A stretch of 64,000 nucleotides of DNA from Mariprofundus micogutta (GTDB taxonomy: Bacteria > Pseudomonadota > Zetaproteobacteria > Mariprofundales > Mariprofundaceae), in NCBI RefSeq assembly GCF_001895085.1, contig NZ_BDFD01000005.1, positions 58,065 through 122,064 on the forward strand, in the 5' to 3' direction. The notes below the pieces were generated by a model. It saw only the letters and a list, made by a program, of their open reading frames with translations, ran no database searches and had not been told where the DNA came from. Made by a program: the position numbers and the translations under genes. This document shows positions 44,669 through 53,020 of this stretch, in pieces; the stretch's first letter is position 1, and each line of letters begins with the position of its first letter.

Positions 44669-44721
44669 GGCAAACCTGTTAAGGTTTTCCTGCTATGTAT
44701 TGAAGGGAAGGGGACAGCGTC

Positions 44722-46167
44722 ATGGAAGATACAGGGGATAATAAGTCAGGCAAACATACATCGCTTAAGCAGATGGCTGGGCGTAACTTTATATATTCAA
44801 TTTTACTGTTTGTAATTCTGGTTGCGATTATTTTCATCGCTATGCAGCGGGAGCAGAGCAGTATGAAAAATCTTGAAAAGGTTTATGTCGACCAGTTCCA
44901 TATTGAACAATTCAGAGCCTCGCTTTCTGATGTGGTCCGGCCTCTGAATGATTTTGCCCTGACAGCCAGCGAAGAAAACTTTCCCAAATTGAAAAAGGCT
45001 GTAAAAGCCTATAAAGATTCATATGCGCAAATCAAAGCCATTGATCATTTAACTGAAGAGCATCAGAAGGCACTGGATCAGGTGAATCGCCTGATGAGTG
45101 AAGTGATGGATATTGCCTCGGATGTCGCAGATAAAAAAATACCTGCGAATCAGGCAGACCATGTAACAGTGCTGGCGCAGAATCTGGTTCTGGCAACTGC
45201 AGAAAAACTTGAGTCTATCGTAATCAGTCTTGAAAAAGTCCTGCAGGAAAAGTCAGCTGAGCATGACAAAAAAGCCAAGTTGCAGTTGTATGCTGTGCTG
45301 GGGTTTATTCTGCTGATTGTGATTCTGCTTGAGTTGTTTAATCGCAGGCTGGTCCGGCATGCACAGGAGCTATCCAAGGTTTCTTCCAGTGTGGCTGTAA
45401 GCGCTGGTAATATGCTTAGTGTGAGTGAGGGGCAAGTCGATGCGGCCGACCAGCAATCGAAATTTATACATAGAGTAATCAAAGGGCTGGAATTGATTTC
45501 CGATTCAGGTCATAAAATCTCAGCGACCGTTGCGACTATGGAGAAAAATGCTGATGGCACATCTTCATTTGTCAAAGGTGCAGTTGCCGAAATCAAGGGG
45601 CTGGATTCTTCGATTGGCAAAGTACGGGATGTCATCAACACTTCATCGGATAAAATGTCTATTATTGATCAGAAGTCGAATCAGGTGCTTGCTGCTATCG
45701 GGCAAATTCTGGAGGTGGCCGAAGAAGCAAATCTGCTGGCATTGAATGCTTCAATAGAATCTACCGGCGACAATTCTTCAGTAACGTCTGAAGTACAGGC
45801 AATGTCAGATCAAATTCGTCAGGTTGCCGAAGATATCCGCACATCCGTAGAGGAACTGAAAACAATGGCAGTAGAATCCGCTGGTGAAAATAGCGATGCA
45901 GCTCAGGAAATCGTGCAAAGCCTTGAGACCTGTGCCCGCGTCTCAGGCTTAATGGATAAAACACAAAATGTGGCGGATAAAACCACGCAGACAGCATCAG
46001 TTATTATGCAGGCATCCGAACGGCAAAATGACAGGAATCAGAAAATTCTTCAGGCACTCAAACATATTTCTGAATTATTGAATATATCAGGAACCAAACT
46101 GCAGGAATCAAGAGAGGCAACAAAACGTTTGAGTGAAGCATCCGAAAGCCTGCAGAATATGTCGTAA
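44722..46167 (+). CDS. Methyl-accepting chemotaxis protein-like transducer with eroded tip
   Basis: The 481-residue protein has a membrane helix at 18-42, a periplasmic four-helix-type domain (45-185), a second helix (about 189-213) and a cytoplasmic coiled coil. The signalling hairpin is recognisable in EVAEEANLLALNASIES (about 333-349). The usual continuation (AARAGExGRGFAVVAxEVRxLA) is replaced by TGDNSSVTSEVQAMSD. No HAMP domain is seen, and no CheR/CheB genes follow. GAAGGGGA precedes the ATG. Sequence order suggests it is the PilJ-like input of the CheA encoded next. Confidence 0.85.
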   Translation: MEDTGDNKSGKHTSLKQMAGRNFIYSILLFVILVAIIFIAMQREQSSMKNLEKVYVDQFHIEQFRASLSDVVRPLNDFALTASEENFPKLKKAVKAYKDSYAQIKAIDHLTEEHQKALDQVNRLMSEVMDIASDVADKKIPANQADHVTVLAQNLVLATAEKLESIVISLEKVLQEKSAEHDKKAKLQLYAVLGFILLIVILLELFNRRLVRHAQELSKVSSSVAVSAGNMLSVSEGQVDAADQQSKFIHRVIKGLELISDSGHKISATVATMEKNADGTSSFVKGAVAEIKGLDSSIGKVRDVINTSSDKMSIIDQKSNQVLAAIGQILEVAEEANLLALNASIESTGDNSSVTSEVQAMSDQIRQVAEDIRTSVEELKTMAVESAGENSDAAQEIVQSLETCARVSGLMDKTQNVADKTTQTASVIMQASERQNDRNQKILQALKHISELLNISGTKLQESREATKRLSEASESLQNMS

Positions 46168-46175
46168 GTATAAGT

Positions 46176-48584
46176 GTGACTAAATTTGATACATCCGGCT
46201 TTCTTGCTTCTTTTTTTGATGAAGCGAAAGAACGTCTCATATCGATCAATCGAAGAGTGGTACTGCTTGAATCCGGCAACCTTGATGAGGAATCTTTAAC
46301 CCAACTCAGGCGAGATGCCCACAACATTAAAGGCTCTGCGCAAATGCTTGGCGTGCAGGATGTCAGCGACGTCATTCATCTGTTTGAAGATGCTATGGAG
46401 TTTGTCATTGAGCATACCCATGTGCGCTCACAATCAATGATTCAGCTACTGTATGATCTGCATGACCAGCTGGCTGAGCGTGTGAATCACGTGGATGGAG
46501 AGGTACATATTGATGTGACCCCGCTTCATGAGAGATTTAGAGAGCTGAGTGATCATTATGAACAACAGGAACAGGATTCAGCCTTGCCAGAAGAACTCCC
46601 ACAGGAAGAGTCATTAAAGCCGCGTCGAAAAAAGAAGAAGCATCGTGTAAATAGAAATTTGATAGCGGCTGTAATGGGAACGATAGAAAGTTCACTCGAA
46701 ACTGAGAAGTCCGTGGCTCCTGAAGAAACATTGCCCACGCTTGTTACCAAACCAGCAATAGAAAAAGAAGTAGTACGTGAAATTGATTTTCGCCCGGTGC
46801 TGGACCAACTCGAAGATAATAGTACGCCAGAGAATAGTTCTGGCAGTTTCCTCAGGGTTGATCGAAGCCGACTGGACAGGCTTTCCAATCAAATTATTGA
46901 ATTCAGCTCGGAACGTTACCGTGGAGGCTCAATGCCTGAACAGCTGGAGCGTTTGCAGGGTGATTTCAAACAGTTGAAAAACAAGGTGTTTTCTGATGAT
47001 TTTATCCAGTCAGAGAAATCATCACAAAATGCCAGGCTACAGGTTGAGTTTGACCAGGCATTGAGAGACATTCAAACCTTCCGAGACACATTTCGTATGT
47101 TTCAAAAACGTTCACTGCTGATGCAAGGTGGACTCAGAGATCAGGTTTTTGGTTTGATGCTAAGGCCACTTGGTTCTGTGTTTTCAATCTTCCCCCGTGC
47201 TGTTCGGGATATATCCCAGCGTTATGACAAAAAGGTCCAGCTTCTGGTCTCCGGCGAAAATGTTGAGATGGACCAGATTGCAGCCCAGGCACTGTCAGAG
47301 TCACTGATCCACCTGATTAATAATGCAGTGGTTCACGGTGTTGAAACCCCAGGGGTTCGCAAGGGGCTCAACAAACCTGAAGAGGGGCAGATTACCATCT
47401 CTGCTATTCGGAAGGGGACCGGTATCTGTATCGAAGTGATTGATGACGGTGCCGGGATTGATACAGATAAAATTCGCAAGAAAGCCATGGAACAAGGAAT
47501 TATTAGTGAATCTGAAGCCAGTGAGATGGATACGCCTGAAGTGCTGGAGCTTATCTTCCATTCAGGCTTCTCAACTGCTGCAAATACGGATTCTGTTGCC
47601 GGTCGCGGAGTTGGGCTGAGTGTTGTTTTGGAGGCCATGCGTGAACTGACAGGTACGGTTCATGTTGAATCAGAACAGGGCAAAGGCAGTAAATTTATAC
47701 TGACTCTTCCTGTCAGTGTGACTGTTCAGAAGGCGGTCTCATTCAGGATAGCCAATAACCATTTCGGTCTGCTGAGTCAGTTTATTCATCAGGTGTTGCC
47801 GTTGAATGAAGAGGAGATCAAGCGGGGGCACGGGCCATTCAGTCAGGGTTATTTGAAACATGAAGGGCATCGGGTGCCTGTTATTGACCTTCATCAAGCC
47901 CTTGGTGGGGGGAATGCGACGAGTACTTCTACGCAGGCCAGTCTGGTCATCGTTGAACACATTGAAGGCTTCCTCGGTATTGTAGTGGATGATGTATACG
48001 AAGAGCGTGAAATTATTGTGCGTGAAATTGATCCATATCTGAAATATTACCACCCGCTGGGTTTGATGGGCAACGCGATTGCCGATGATGGAAGTGTATT
48101 GCTATTGATCGAACCCAACGGTTTGAAAGAGATGTGGCGAACTGCACCGGATGTTGAATATACATCTGAGTTATTGCAGGGGAAGGATATATTCGATCAA
48201 CATCTGTTACTGGTTGATGATTCAACTATTGCACTTGAAATCGAAAAACATTTATTTGAATCGTTTGGTTTTATCGTTGATACGGCAGTAGGGGGGGAGG
48301 ATGCCCTGGATAAGCTGGCATTGAACAGTTACGCCCTGCTTGTAACTGATTTGGACATGCCGGGAATCAACGGTGTGGATCTTATCAAAAGAGTGAGAAT
48401 CAGTGAGGATAAAAGTGCAGCATCTACTCCAATTATGGTGATGGCATCGCGCGACAGTGATAATGATCAGCGTAGTGCGCTGGATGCTGGCGCAAACACC
48501 TATGTGGTTAAACGACACCTCAAAGACAATCTGGATGATCTGATAGAGCGATTAAATGGCTTGCTAAGCAGTATTCCCGGGTAA
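46176..48584 (+). CDS. Hybrid CheA histidine kinase with C-terminal receiver
   Basis: The 802-residue protein runs Hpt (H49 in RRDAHNIKGSAQML), a charged linker, a dimerisation helix pair, HATPase (LINNAVVHGVETPG, VIDDGAGID, GRGVGLSVV), a CheW-like domain (residues 515-650) and a receiver (D725 in LVTDLDMPGING, K779). This is the ChpA/PilL type, shorter because it has one Hpt. It could phosphorylate its own receiver and that of the ATPase. It starts with GTG at 46176, eight bases after the transducer stop, so is probably coupled to it. A tRNA-Glu gene follows 19 bases after the stop. Confidence 0.93.
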   Translation: MTKFDTSGFLASFFDEAKERLISINRRVVLLESGNLDEESLTQLRRDAHNIKGSAQMLGVQDVSDVIHLFEDAMEFVIEHTHVRSQSMIQLLYDLHDQLAERVNHVDGEVHIDVTPLHERFRELSDHYEQQEQDSALPEELPQEESLKPRRKKKKHRVNRNLIAAVMGTIESSLETEKSVAPEETLPTLVTKPAIEKEVVREIDFRPVLDQLEDNSTPENSSGSFLRVDRSRLDRLSNQIIEFSSERYRGGSMPEQLERLQGDFKQLKNKVFSDDFIQSEKSSQNARLQVEFDQALRDIQTFRDTFRMFQKRSLLMQGGLRDQVFGLMLRPLGSVFSIFPRAVRDISQRYDKKVQLLVSGENVEMDQIAAQALSESLIHLINNAVVHGVETPGVRKGLNKPEEGQITISAIRKGTGICIEVIDDGAGIDTDKIRKKAMEQGIISESEASEMDTPEVLELIFHSGFSTAANTDSVAGRGVGLSVVLEAMRELTGTVHVESEQGKGSKFILTLPVSVTVQKAVSFRIANNHFGLLSQFIHQVLPLNEEEIKRGHGPFSQGYLKHEGHRVPVIDLHQALGGGNATSTSTQASLVIVEHIEGFLGIVVDDVYEEREIIVREIDPYLKYYHPLGLMGNAIADDGSVLLLIEPNGLKEMWRTAPDVEYTSELLQGKDIFDQHLLLVDDSTIALEIEKHLFESFGFIVDTAVGGEDALDKLALNSYALLVTDLDMPGINGVDLIKRVRISEDKSAASTPIMVMASRDSDNDQRSALDAGANTYVVKRHLKDNLDDLIERLNGLLSSIPG

Positions 48585-48603
48585 TAATAATACACATCTT
48601 CCC

Positions 48604-48678
48604 GCTCCCTTCGTCTAGCGGTTAGGACGCTGGCCTCTCACGCCGGAAACAGGGGTTCGATTCCCCTAGGGAGTACCA
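48604..48678 (+). tRNA. tRNA-Glu (anticodon CTC), prophage integration site
   Basis: The 75-base gene folds into a cloverleaf. Acceptor stem GCTCCCT/AGGGAGT starts with a G-U pair, anticodon stem CTGGC/GCCGG encloses loop CTCTCAC (anticodon CTC, reading GAG), and T arm CAGGGGTTCGATTCCCCTA is present. CCA is encoded at the 3' end. Directly downstream lie a terminator and a P4-type integrase, so its 3' part is the likely attachment core. It follows cheA by 19 bases with no visible promoter of its own. Confidence 0.96.
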
Positions 48679-48705
48679 AATCAAAGCCTCAGAAGCTTCA
48701 TTCCA

Positions 48706-48736
48706 GCTCAGAAACCTAATGTTTCTGGGCTTTTTT
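48706..48736 (+). terminator. Intrinsic terminator after tRNA-Glu
   Basis: GCTCAGAAAC (48706-48715) pairs with GTTTCTGGGC (48721-48730) including one G-U pair, with loop CTAAT, followed by six T. It ends the cheA/tRNA transcript before the integrase. Confidence 0.85.
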
Positions 48737-48784
48737 CTTGCCTAAATCACAACTGATACGATATGATGCTTCATAATGTACCAA

Positions 48785-48852
48785 CAAATTGATGGTAATT
48801 TTGATGGTATTTATTCAAATTGATGGAAATGAGCTCAATTAATACCATCAAA
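48785..48852. repeat. Iterated TTGATGG motifs between tRNA and integrase (probable arm sites)
   Basis: CAAATTGATGG occurs twice (48785-48795 and 48816-48826). TTTGATGGTATT (48800-48811) faces its exact reverse complement AATACCATCAAA (48841-48852). That gives three direct copies and one inverted copy of TTGATGG in 68 bases, next to the predicted attachment core. The pattern fits arm-type integrase or excisionase sites; it could also regulate the integrase promoter. Confidence 0.6.
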
Positions 48853-48908
48853 TATAACGTAATCGTTTTATTTCCAGTGCTTAAGGCGATTCGCTATGGA
48901 GGTGTTGA

Positions 48909-50129
48909 ATGAAGTTGTCTGATATGAAAGTGAAATCTGCAGCGCTTCCTGAAGGCAAGAGACAGGTGAGATTATCCGATGGTGGTGGGCTGTACCTTCA
49001 AGTAACCAACGCCGGTAAATACTGGCGTATGAATTATCGCTTCGGTGGCAAGCAGAAGACGCTTGCAATAGGTGTCTATCCATCTGTGACGCTCAAAGAG
49101 GCCCGTACCAAGCGTGATGAGGCAAAGAAGCTTTTAGAGCTAAATATTGACCCCAGCCAGGCCAAGCAACATGACAGACGAGAGAAACAGTCTCAAAGAA
49201 TGGCTTTAACCTTTGAAGGCGTGTCCAAAGAATGGTTGATCAAAAACAAAGTAAAGTGGGTGCCTGAATACACAAACCGAATCCAGAACTGGCTGAACAA
49301 TGATATTTGCCCATGGATCGGCTCATTACCTATCGATGAGATTAAAGCTGTTGATGTGTTGGCAGTGTTGAGGAAAGCCGAAGACCGAGGCGCAGTAGAT
49401 ACTGCACACAAACTTCGTTCTATATGTGGCCAAGTATTCCGCTATGCGGTTGCGACAGCACGAATCGATAGCGACCCCTCCCGTGACCTTAGAGGTGCTC
49501 TTGAACCTAAAGTGGTGTCCCATAGGGCAACAATTACTGACCCTAAAAAGGTAGGCGAACTGTTACGAGCTATCCAAAGTTTTGAAGGTACATTTATTGT
49601 TCAGTGTGCCATGAAGATAACGCCGTATCTCTTTGTAAGGCCAGGTGAATTACGACAAGCAGAGTGGTCAGAAATCAACATAGAGAAAGCTGAGTGGAGA
49701 ATCCCTGCAGAGAAGATGAAAATGAAACAAGTTCACATTGTGCCGCTCAGTGATCAGGTGATAACTATCCTTCGTGATGCCCATGCGCTCACAGGTGAGG
49801 GGAAATACGTTTTCCCTTCAATTCGGAGTGCTGCCCGGCCAATGTCTAATAATACGGTGAACAGCGCACTGCGTAGGCTGGGTTATGATAAGAGTGAGAT
49901 CTGTGCACATGGGTTCCGTGGTATGGCATCAACAATTCTACATGAGCAGGGCTGGCCTACAGATGTTATTGAACGCCAGCTAGCCCACCAAGAGGGTAAT
50001 GAAGTGAAGCGTTCATATAACCATGCCCGGCATTTGCCAGAGCGCCAGAAAATGATGCAACACTGGGCCGATTATTTAGATGGCCTCTGTGCTGGTGCAG
50101 ATGTGATACCAATCATGCGGAGATCTTGA
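48909..50129 (+). CDS. P4-type tyrosine integrase
   Basis: The 406-residue protein begins with the DUF4102-type arm-binding domain (LSDGGGLYLQVTNAGKYWRM, IGVYPSVTLKEARTKRDEAK). The tyrosine recombinase core has R243 in FVRPGELRQAEW, H334 and R337 in HGFRGMAST, and the nucleophile Y370 in RSYNHARHLPER. It integrates and excises the element at the adjacent tRNA-Glu. Length and order match P4 integrases. GGAGG lies just upstream of the ATG. Confidence 0.95.
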   Translation: MKLSDMKVKSAALPEGKRQVRLSDGGGLYLQVTNAGKYWRMNYRFGGKQKTLAIGVYPSVTLKEARTKRDEAKKLLELNIDPSQAKQHDRREKQSQRMALTFEGVSKEWLIKNKVKWVPEYTNRIQNWLNNDICPWIGSLPIDEIKAVDVLAVLRKAEDRGAVDTAHKLRSICGQVFRYAVATARIDSDPSRDLRGALEPKVVSHRATITDPKKVGELLRAIQSFEGTFIVQCAMKITPYLFVRPGELRQAEWSEINIEKAEWRIPAEKMKMKQVHIVPLSDQVITILRDAHALTGEGKYVFPSIRSAARPMSNNTVNSALRRLGYDKSEICAHGFRGMASTILHEQGWPTDVIERQLAHQEGNEVKRSYNHARHLPERQKMMQHWADYLDGLCAGADVIPIMRRS

Positions 50130-50166
50130 TCTTGGCCTGTATGGCGCACATGATGCAACTTAAATA

Positions 50167-50195
50167 TTGACAGATGGCAAATACACCCCTATATT
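50167..50195 (+). promoter_or_regulatory. Strong sigma-70 promoter ahead of the prophage early genes
   Basis: A perfect TTGACA (50167-50172), a 17-base spacer and TATATT (50190-50195, five of six matches) make this the best promoter seen in the window. The expected start is near 50202. Before the first gene at 50448 the transcript would cross four intrinsic terminators, so it probably makes a short RNA unless antiterminated. The 318-base gap 50130-50447 holds this promoter, the terminators and a two-codon mini-ORF. Confidence 0.8.
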
Positions 50196-50236
50196 TTTCC
50201 ATACTTTCGCTACACGTGCGAATTGATTACTTAATG

Positions 50237-50260
50237 GCTGCCAATATGGCGGCTTTTTTT
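50237..50260 (+). terminator. Leader terminator T1
   Basis: GCTGCC (50237-50242) pairs with GGCGGC (50248-50253) around AATAT; seven T follow. Its right arm plus the first two T (GGCGGCTT, 50248-50255) is fully complementary to the left arm of T3. Confidence 0.8.
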
Positions 50261-50280
50261 ATATCAAAATAAATTCTGAG

Positions 50281-50306
50281 AGCCCTGCCTTTGGCGGGGC
50301 TTTTTT
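50281..50306 (+). terminator. Leader terminator T2
   Basis: AGCCCTGCC pairs with GGCGGGGCT (one G-U pair) around TTT; six T follow. The strongest stem of the four. Confidence 0.88.
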
Positions 50307-50310
50307 GTTT

Positions 50311-50330
50311 GGAGGATACGGATGAATTAA
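50311..50330 (+). promoter_or_regulatory. Strong ribosome site with a two-codon mini-ORF
   Basis: GGAGGA (50311-50316) stands six bases before ATG AAT TAA (50322-50330), a Met-Asn-stop reading frame between terminators T2 and T3. Such minimal ORFs can stall or recruit ribosomes in leaders. It may also be all that remains of a gene. Confidence 0.35.
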
Positions 50331-50371
50331 TCAATAATCACAATTTGTATTCCTTCACAGGATGACACTGT

Positions 50372-50397
50372 AAGCCGCCTTTGAGCGGCTTTTTTTG
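50372..50397 (+). terminator. Leader terminator T3
   Basis: AAGCCGC (50372-50378) pairs with GCGGCTT (50385-50391) around CTTTGA; T continues to 50397. Left arm AAGCCGCC can instead pair over eight bases with the right arm of T1. Confidence 0.85.
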
Positions 50398-50403
50398 TTT
50401 CTA

Positions 50404-50430
50404 GGGCTGCCATTCGGCGGCCCTTTTTTT
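50404..50430 (+). terminator. Leader terminator T4
   Basis: GGGCTGCC (50404-50411) pairs with GGCGGCCC (50416-50423), one G-U pair, around ATTC; seven T follow. It ends 17 bases before the alpA start. Confidence 0.88.
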
Positions 50431-50447
50431 CGTATTATGGAGTGATA

Positions 50448-50678
50448 ATGGAAAACAATAAAATTGAATTTGTGAGAACACGCGATTGCTGTAAGAGATT
50501 CGGAATTTCATCTTCAACTTGGTGGAGACTTGTAAAAGAAGGGAAGGCACCACCAGCTATCAGAATGGCAACGCGCACCACAGTTTGGCGTTCAGATTTT
50601 ATAGATGAGATGGCACAACTAATTTTGGATGGCAAAGACTGGAGCCATCGCCAACCTTCTGAACAGGCTGAGGTGTGA
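50448..50678 (+). CDS. AlpA-family phage regulatory/excisionase-like protein
   Basis: The 76-residue protein has a MerR/excisionase-like winged helix of the AlpA type: RTRDCCKRFGISSSTWWRLV followed by GKAPPAIRM and TVWRSDFIDEM. In P4 and related elements such proteins regulate integrase or act as excisionase. The start at 50448 has GGAG five bases upstream; an in-frame GTG at 50442 overlaps that site. It is the first gene after the four-terminator leader. Confidence 0.88.
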   Translation: MENNKIEFVRTRDCCKRFGISSSTWWRLVKEGKAPPAIRMATRTTVWRSDFIDEMAQLILDGKDWSHRQPSEQAEV

Positions 50679-50681
50679 ATC

Positions 50682-50888
50682 ATGGAAACCTCACAAAAAA
50701 CCCCAGCACATAAGGCTAGGGCTTTTAATTCTTTTGGCGAAGAAAGAGAAGCTAAAGCTACAGATACCACCTGCAAAATACAAAAAAATTCTCACGGCTG
50801 CTGGCTAGTCATCATATGCAATGAATTGGCTGCCAGTTTTCTTACTCAATCCAAAGCAGCTGCATATGCAAAGGAGATGTGGTCATGA
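50682..50888 (+). CDS. Small prophage protein of unknown function
   Basis: The 68-residue protein has a basic, low-complexity N-terminus and a compact C-terminus (IQKNSHGCWLVIICNELAAS, then FLTQSKAAAYAKEMWS). GAGGTG lies upstream of the ATG. It sits three bases after alpA and overlaps the next small gene by ATGA. Not recognised; the gene packing supports it being real. Confidence 0.65.
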   Translation: METSQKTPAHKARAFNSFGEEREAKATDTTCKIQKNSHGCWLVIICNELAASFLTQSKAAAYAKEMWS

Positions 50889-51034
50889 GTGGCGCACAGA
50901 GACATGCCACTGCTGCAGAGGTATGGGCTGCATTCAAAGCCTTCCTGAAATCACAGGGTAGGTCATCGATACTGCTCGTTGAATGCCAATCAGCTTTCTG
51001 GAAGTCGGCTAATGTTGCTCGGAAAGGGGCGTAG
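50885..51034 (+). CDS. Small prophage protein, 49 residues
   Basis: The frame starts at ATG 50885, overlapping the previous stop by ATGA, and ends TAG at 51032-51034, one base before the replication gene. It reads MSGAQRHATAAEVWAAFKAF then LKSQGRSSILLVECQSAFW. The tight fit between two genes is the main evidence. Function unknown. Confidence 0.55.
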   Translation: MSGAQRHATAAEVWAAFKAFLKSQGRSSILLVECQSAFWKSANVARKGA

Positions 51035-51035
51035 C

Positions 51036-51803
51036 ATGGCTGAAGGCTATGTGAAGTTATCCCGGAAAATCAGGGATAGTTGGATGATTCAGGGTGATCA
51101 TGATGCCTTGGCGGTATTCATCTATCTGCTTACTAGTGCCACCCATAAGCCACATAAAGTTGTGGTTGATGGACAGGTGATCGAGTTATTGCCTGGTCAA
51201 GTGCTGGGTGGTCGAAAACGATTGGCAAAGGTGTGCGGACTCACTGAAAAGCAAATTAGAAGAATTCTAAAACTTTTTGAAAATGCCGAAATTGCGGCCA
51301 TGAAAGGGGCGGCAGGAAGGGCCAAAGCAGTATCAGTTATAACCCTTATGAATTGGGGACTTTATCAATCAAATGGAGACACAGGGGCCAAGGTAAGGGC
51401 CAGCGATGGGGCCGAACAAGGGCCAAAGGAGGGCCAAACTAGGGCCACAGACAAGAATGGTAAGAAGGGAAAGAATGGTAAGAAAGAAGATAAACCGCGC
51501 GAGAAAACTCGCACTTCATCTGTCCCTGATGACTTCAGGCTAGATGACAATCTGATCACCTGGACAACAAAAGAAGATATCAAGAATCCAGAAAAGTATA
51601 TCGCTGAATTTGTTGATTATTGGAAAAGCAAAGGCGACAAGAAATCAGATTGGCATGCGACCTTTCGCAATTACCTTCGTAGCCGAAAGGAGAAAGGATG
51701 GCATGGCGGTCTAGTTCACCAACAGTCTGCTGATGCTGTTCCGATCCAATGTGCAGCAGACATGAGCCGTGTGGCTCTCGAAGATCTACCGAGGGCACTA
51801 TGA
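51036..51803 (+). CDS. Phage replication protein (O-like, helix-turn-helix)
   Basis: The 255-residue protein begins MAEGYVKLSRKIRDSWMIQG, typical of phage replication initiation proteins. A winged-helix segment follows (GQVLGGRKRLAKVCGLTEKQ, then IRRILKLFENAE), then a charged low-complexity linker (residues about 135-175, Lys/Asn/Gly-rich) and a C-terminal domain with YIAEFVDYWKSKGDKKSDWH. By analogy with lambda O and DnaT-like proteins it would bind the phage origin and recruit the helicase encoded next. AGGGG precedes the ATG; the stop overlaps the helicase start. Confidence 0.8.
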   Translation: MAEGYVKLSRKIRDSWMIQGDHDALAVFIYLLTSATHKPHKVVVDGQVIELLPGQVLGGRKRLAKVCGLTEKQIRRILKLFENAEIAAMKGAAGRAKAVSVITLMNWGLYQSNGDTGAKVRASDGAEQGPKEGQTRATDKNGKKGKNGKKEDKPREKTRTSSVPDDFRLDDNLITWTTKEDIKNPEKYIAEFVDYWKSKGDKKSDWHATFRNYLRSRKEKGWHGGLVHQQSADAVPIQCAADMSRVALEDLPRAL

Positions 51804-53020
51804 AAAAGATCGAACAATCTTTCATAGGCTCATGCCTGATAGATCAGGATCTGATCGGTTTGGTGTCAGTTAAACCTGATCACTTTAGCGATAAGCTTTG
51901 TTCTCATGTCTGGCGCACGATGCTTGCGGGTTATTCAGATCCAGTTTCTGTTTGCCGTGAGATAGGCAGTGAGCATGAACAGGCGATCTCAGACATGATC
52001 GGCCAGGCATACACATCTGCAGCGGAGAAACATGGCAGGGAGATAATTGAGGCACATCGAAAGAGGGTTTTCATGTCTGCACTTGTTCTGGCTCACAAGA
52101 AACTAAAATCCGGTGAAAGTGTAGATGCTTCGCTGACAGGTTTGATTACAGCAGCAGACAGTGAATGTGATTCAGAATACCGACCGGTGGTTGATCTGAT
52201 TGTTGATGCTTACAATGACATGCGGTCCAGGCATGAGGGAACTGATGACAATCGCTTTATGCCATCGGGTTATCCTGATCTGGACTTCCTTACCGGCGGG
52301 CTGGAAAGAGGCTCCCTTGTAACCGTAGCTGGTAGGGTATCAATGGGCAAGACGGCTTTCGCGATGGGTATGTGCCAAAGGGTTGCTGAATCAAATGCGG
52401 TCTGCTTTTCATCAATTGAAATGGATAATCAATCAGTGGCTTATCGACTCATGGCTTCTATTTCGAGGATGGATCTGAAGCTATTACGAACCGGCGCAGT
52501 CATTTCAAACTCAGCATGGGAAGGAGCGGCTAAGTCGGTTGATACAATCAAAAAGTTGAACTTCTACATTGATGATAATCCAAAGAGGTCAGCTAGCCAG
52601 ATTGCTGCACAGGCTCGCAGGCATCATGCAAAGAAGGGACTCGATCTGCTCATGGTGGATTATCTCGGTCTACTGGATCCTGAGTCAACTAAAAGCCTGC
52701 CACGCCATCTTCAGGTTGGAGAAATGACACGAATATTTAAGACCCTGGCCAAGCAGCTGAACTGCTGCGTGATGCTGTTGTGCCAGTTAAACCGTGAAGC
52801 AGATGGTAAACGGCCAACACTTGCTCACCTCAGAGAATCAGGCTCTATAGAACAGGATTCGGATGTAATTATGCTACCTTACCGCTATAAAGATGAGTCG
52901 AATAACGACCGGGCAATAGTAATCGTTGCCAAAAATAGAAATGGGCCTACCGGTGACGCGCCAATGGCTTGGGTTGGAAGTTCAGCTAGCTACGAATCAT
53001 TAGCCCGGGAAGATTTCTAA
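51800..53020 (+). CDS. DnaB-like replicative helicase
   Basis: The 406-residue protein has a DnaB N-terminal domain (residues 1-110) and a RecA-type ATPase: Walker A GRVSMGKTAFAMGMC at 178-192, Walker B LLMVDYLGLLDP, and CCVMLLCQLNREADGKRPTL with the DnaB Q-motif. ESGSIEQDSDVIMLPYRY is the H4/arginine-finger region. It unwinds DNA at the phage fork, loaded by the preceding protein. The ATG overlaps the previous stop (ATGA). Slightly shorter than cellular DnaB (about 470). Confidence 0.93.
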   Translation: MKKIEQSFIGSCLIDQDLIGLVSVKPDHFSDKLCSHVWRTMLAGYSDPVSVCREIGSEHEQAISDMIGQAYTSAAEKHGREIIEAHRKRVFMSALVLAHKKLKSGESVDASLTGLITAADSECDSEYRPVVDLIVDAYNDMRSRHEGTDDNRFMPSGYPDLDFLTGGLERGSLVTVAGRVSMGKTAFAMGMCQRVAESNAVCFSSIEMDNQSVAYRLMASISRMDLKLLRTGAVISNSAWEGAAKSVDTIKKLNFYIDDNPKRSASQIAAQARRHHAKKGLDLLMVDYLGLLDPESTKSLPRHLQVGEMTRIFKTLAKQLNCCVMLLCQLNREADGKRPTLAHLRESGSIEQDSDVIMLPYRYKDESNNDRAIVIVAKNRNGPTGDAPMAWVGSSASYESLAREDF

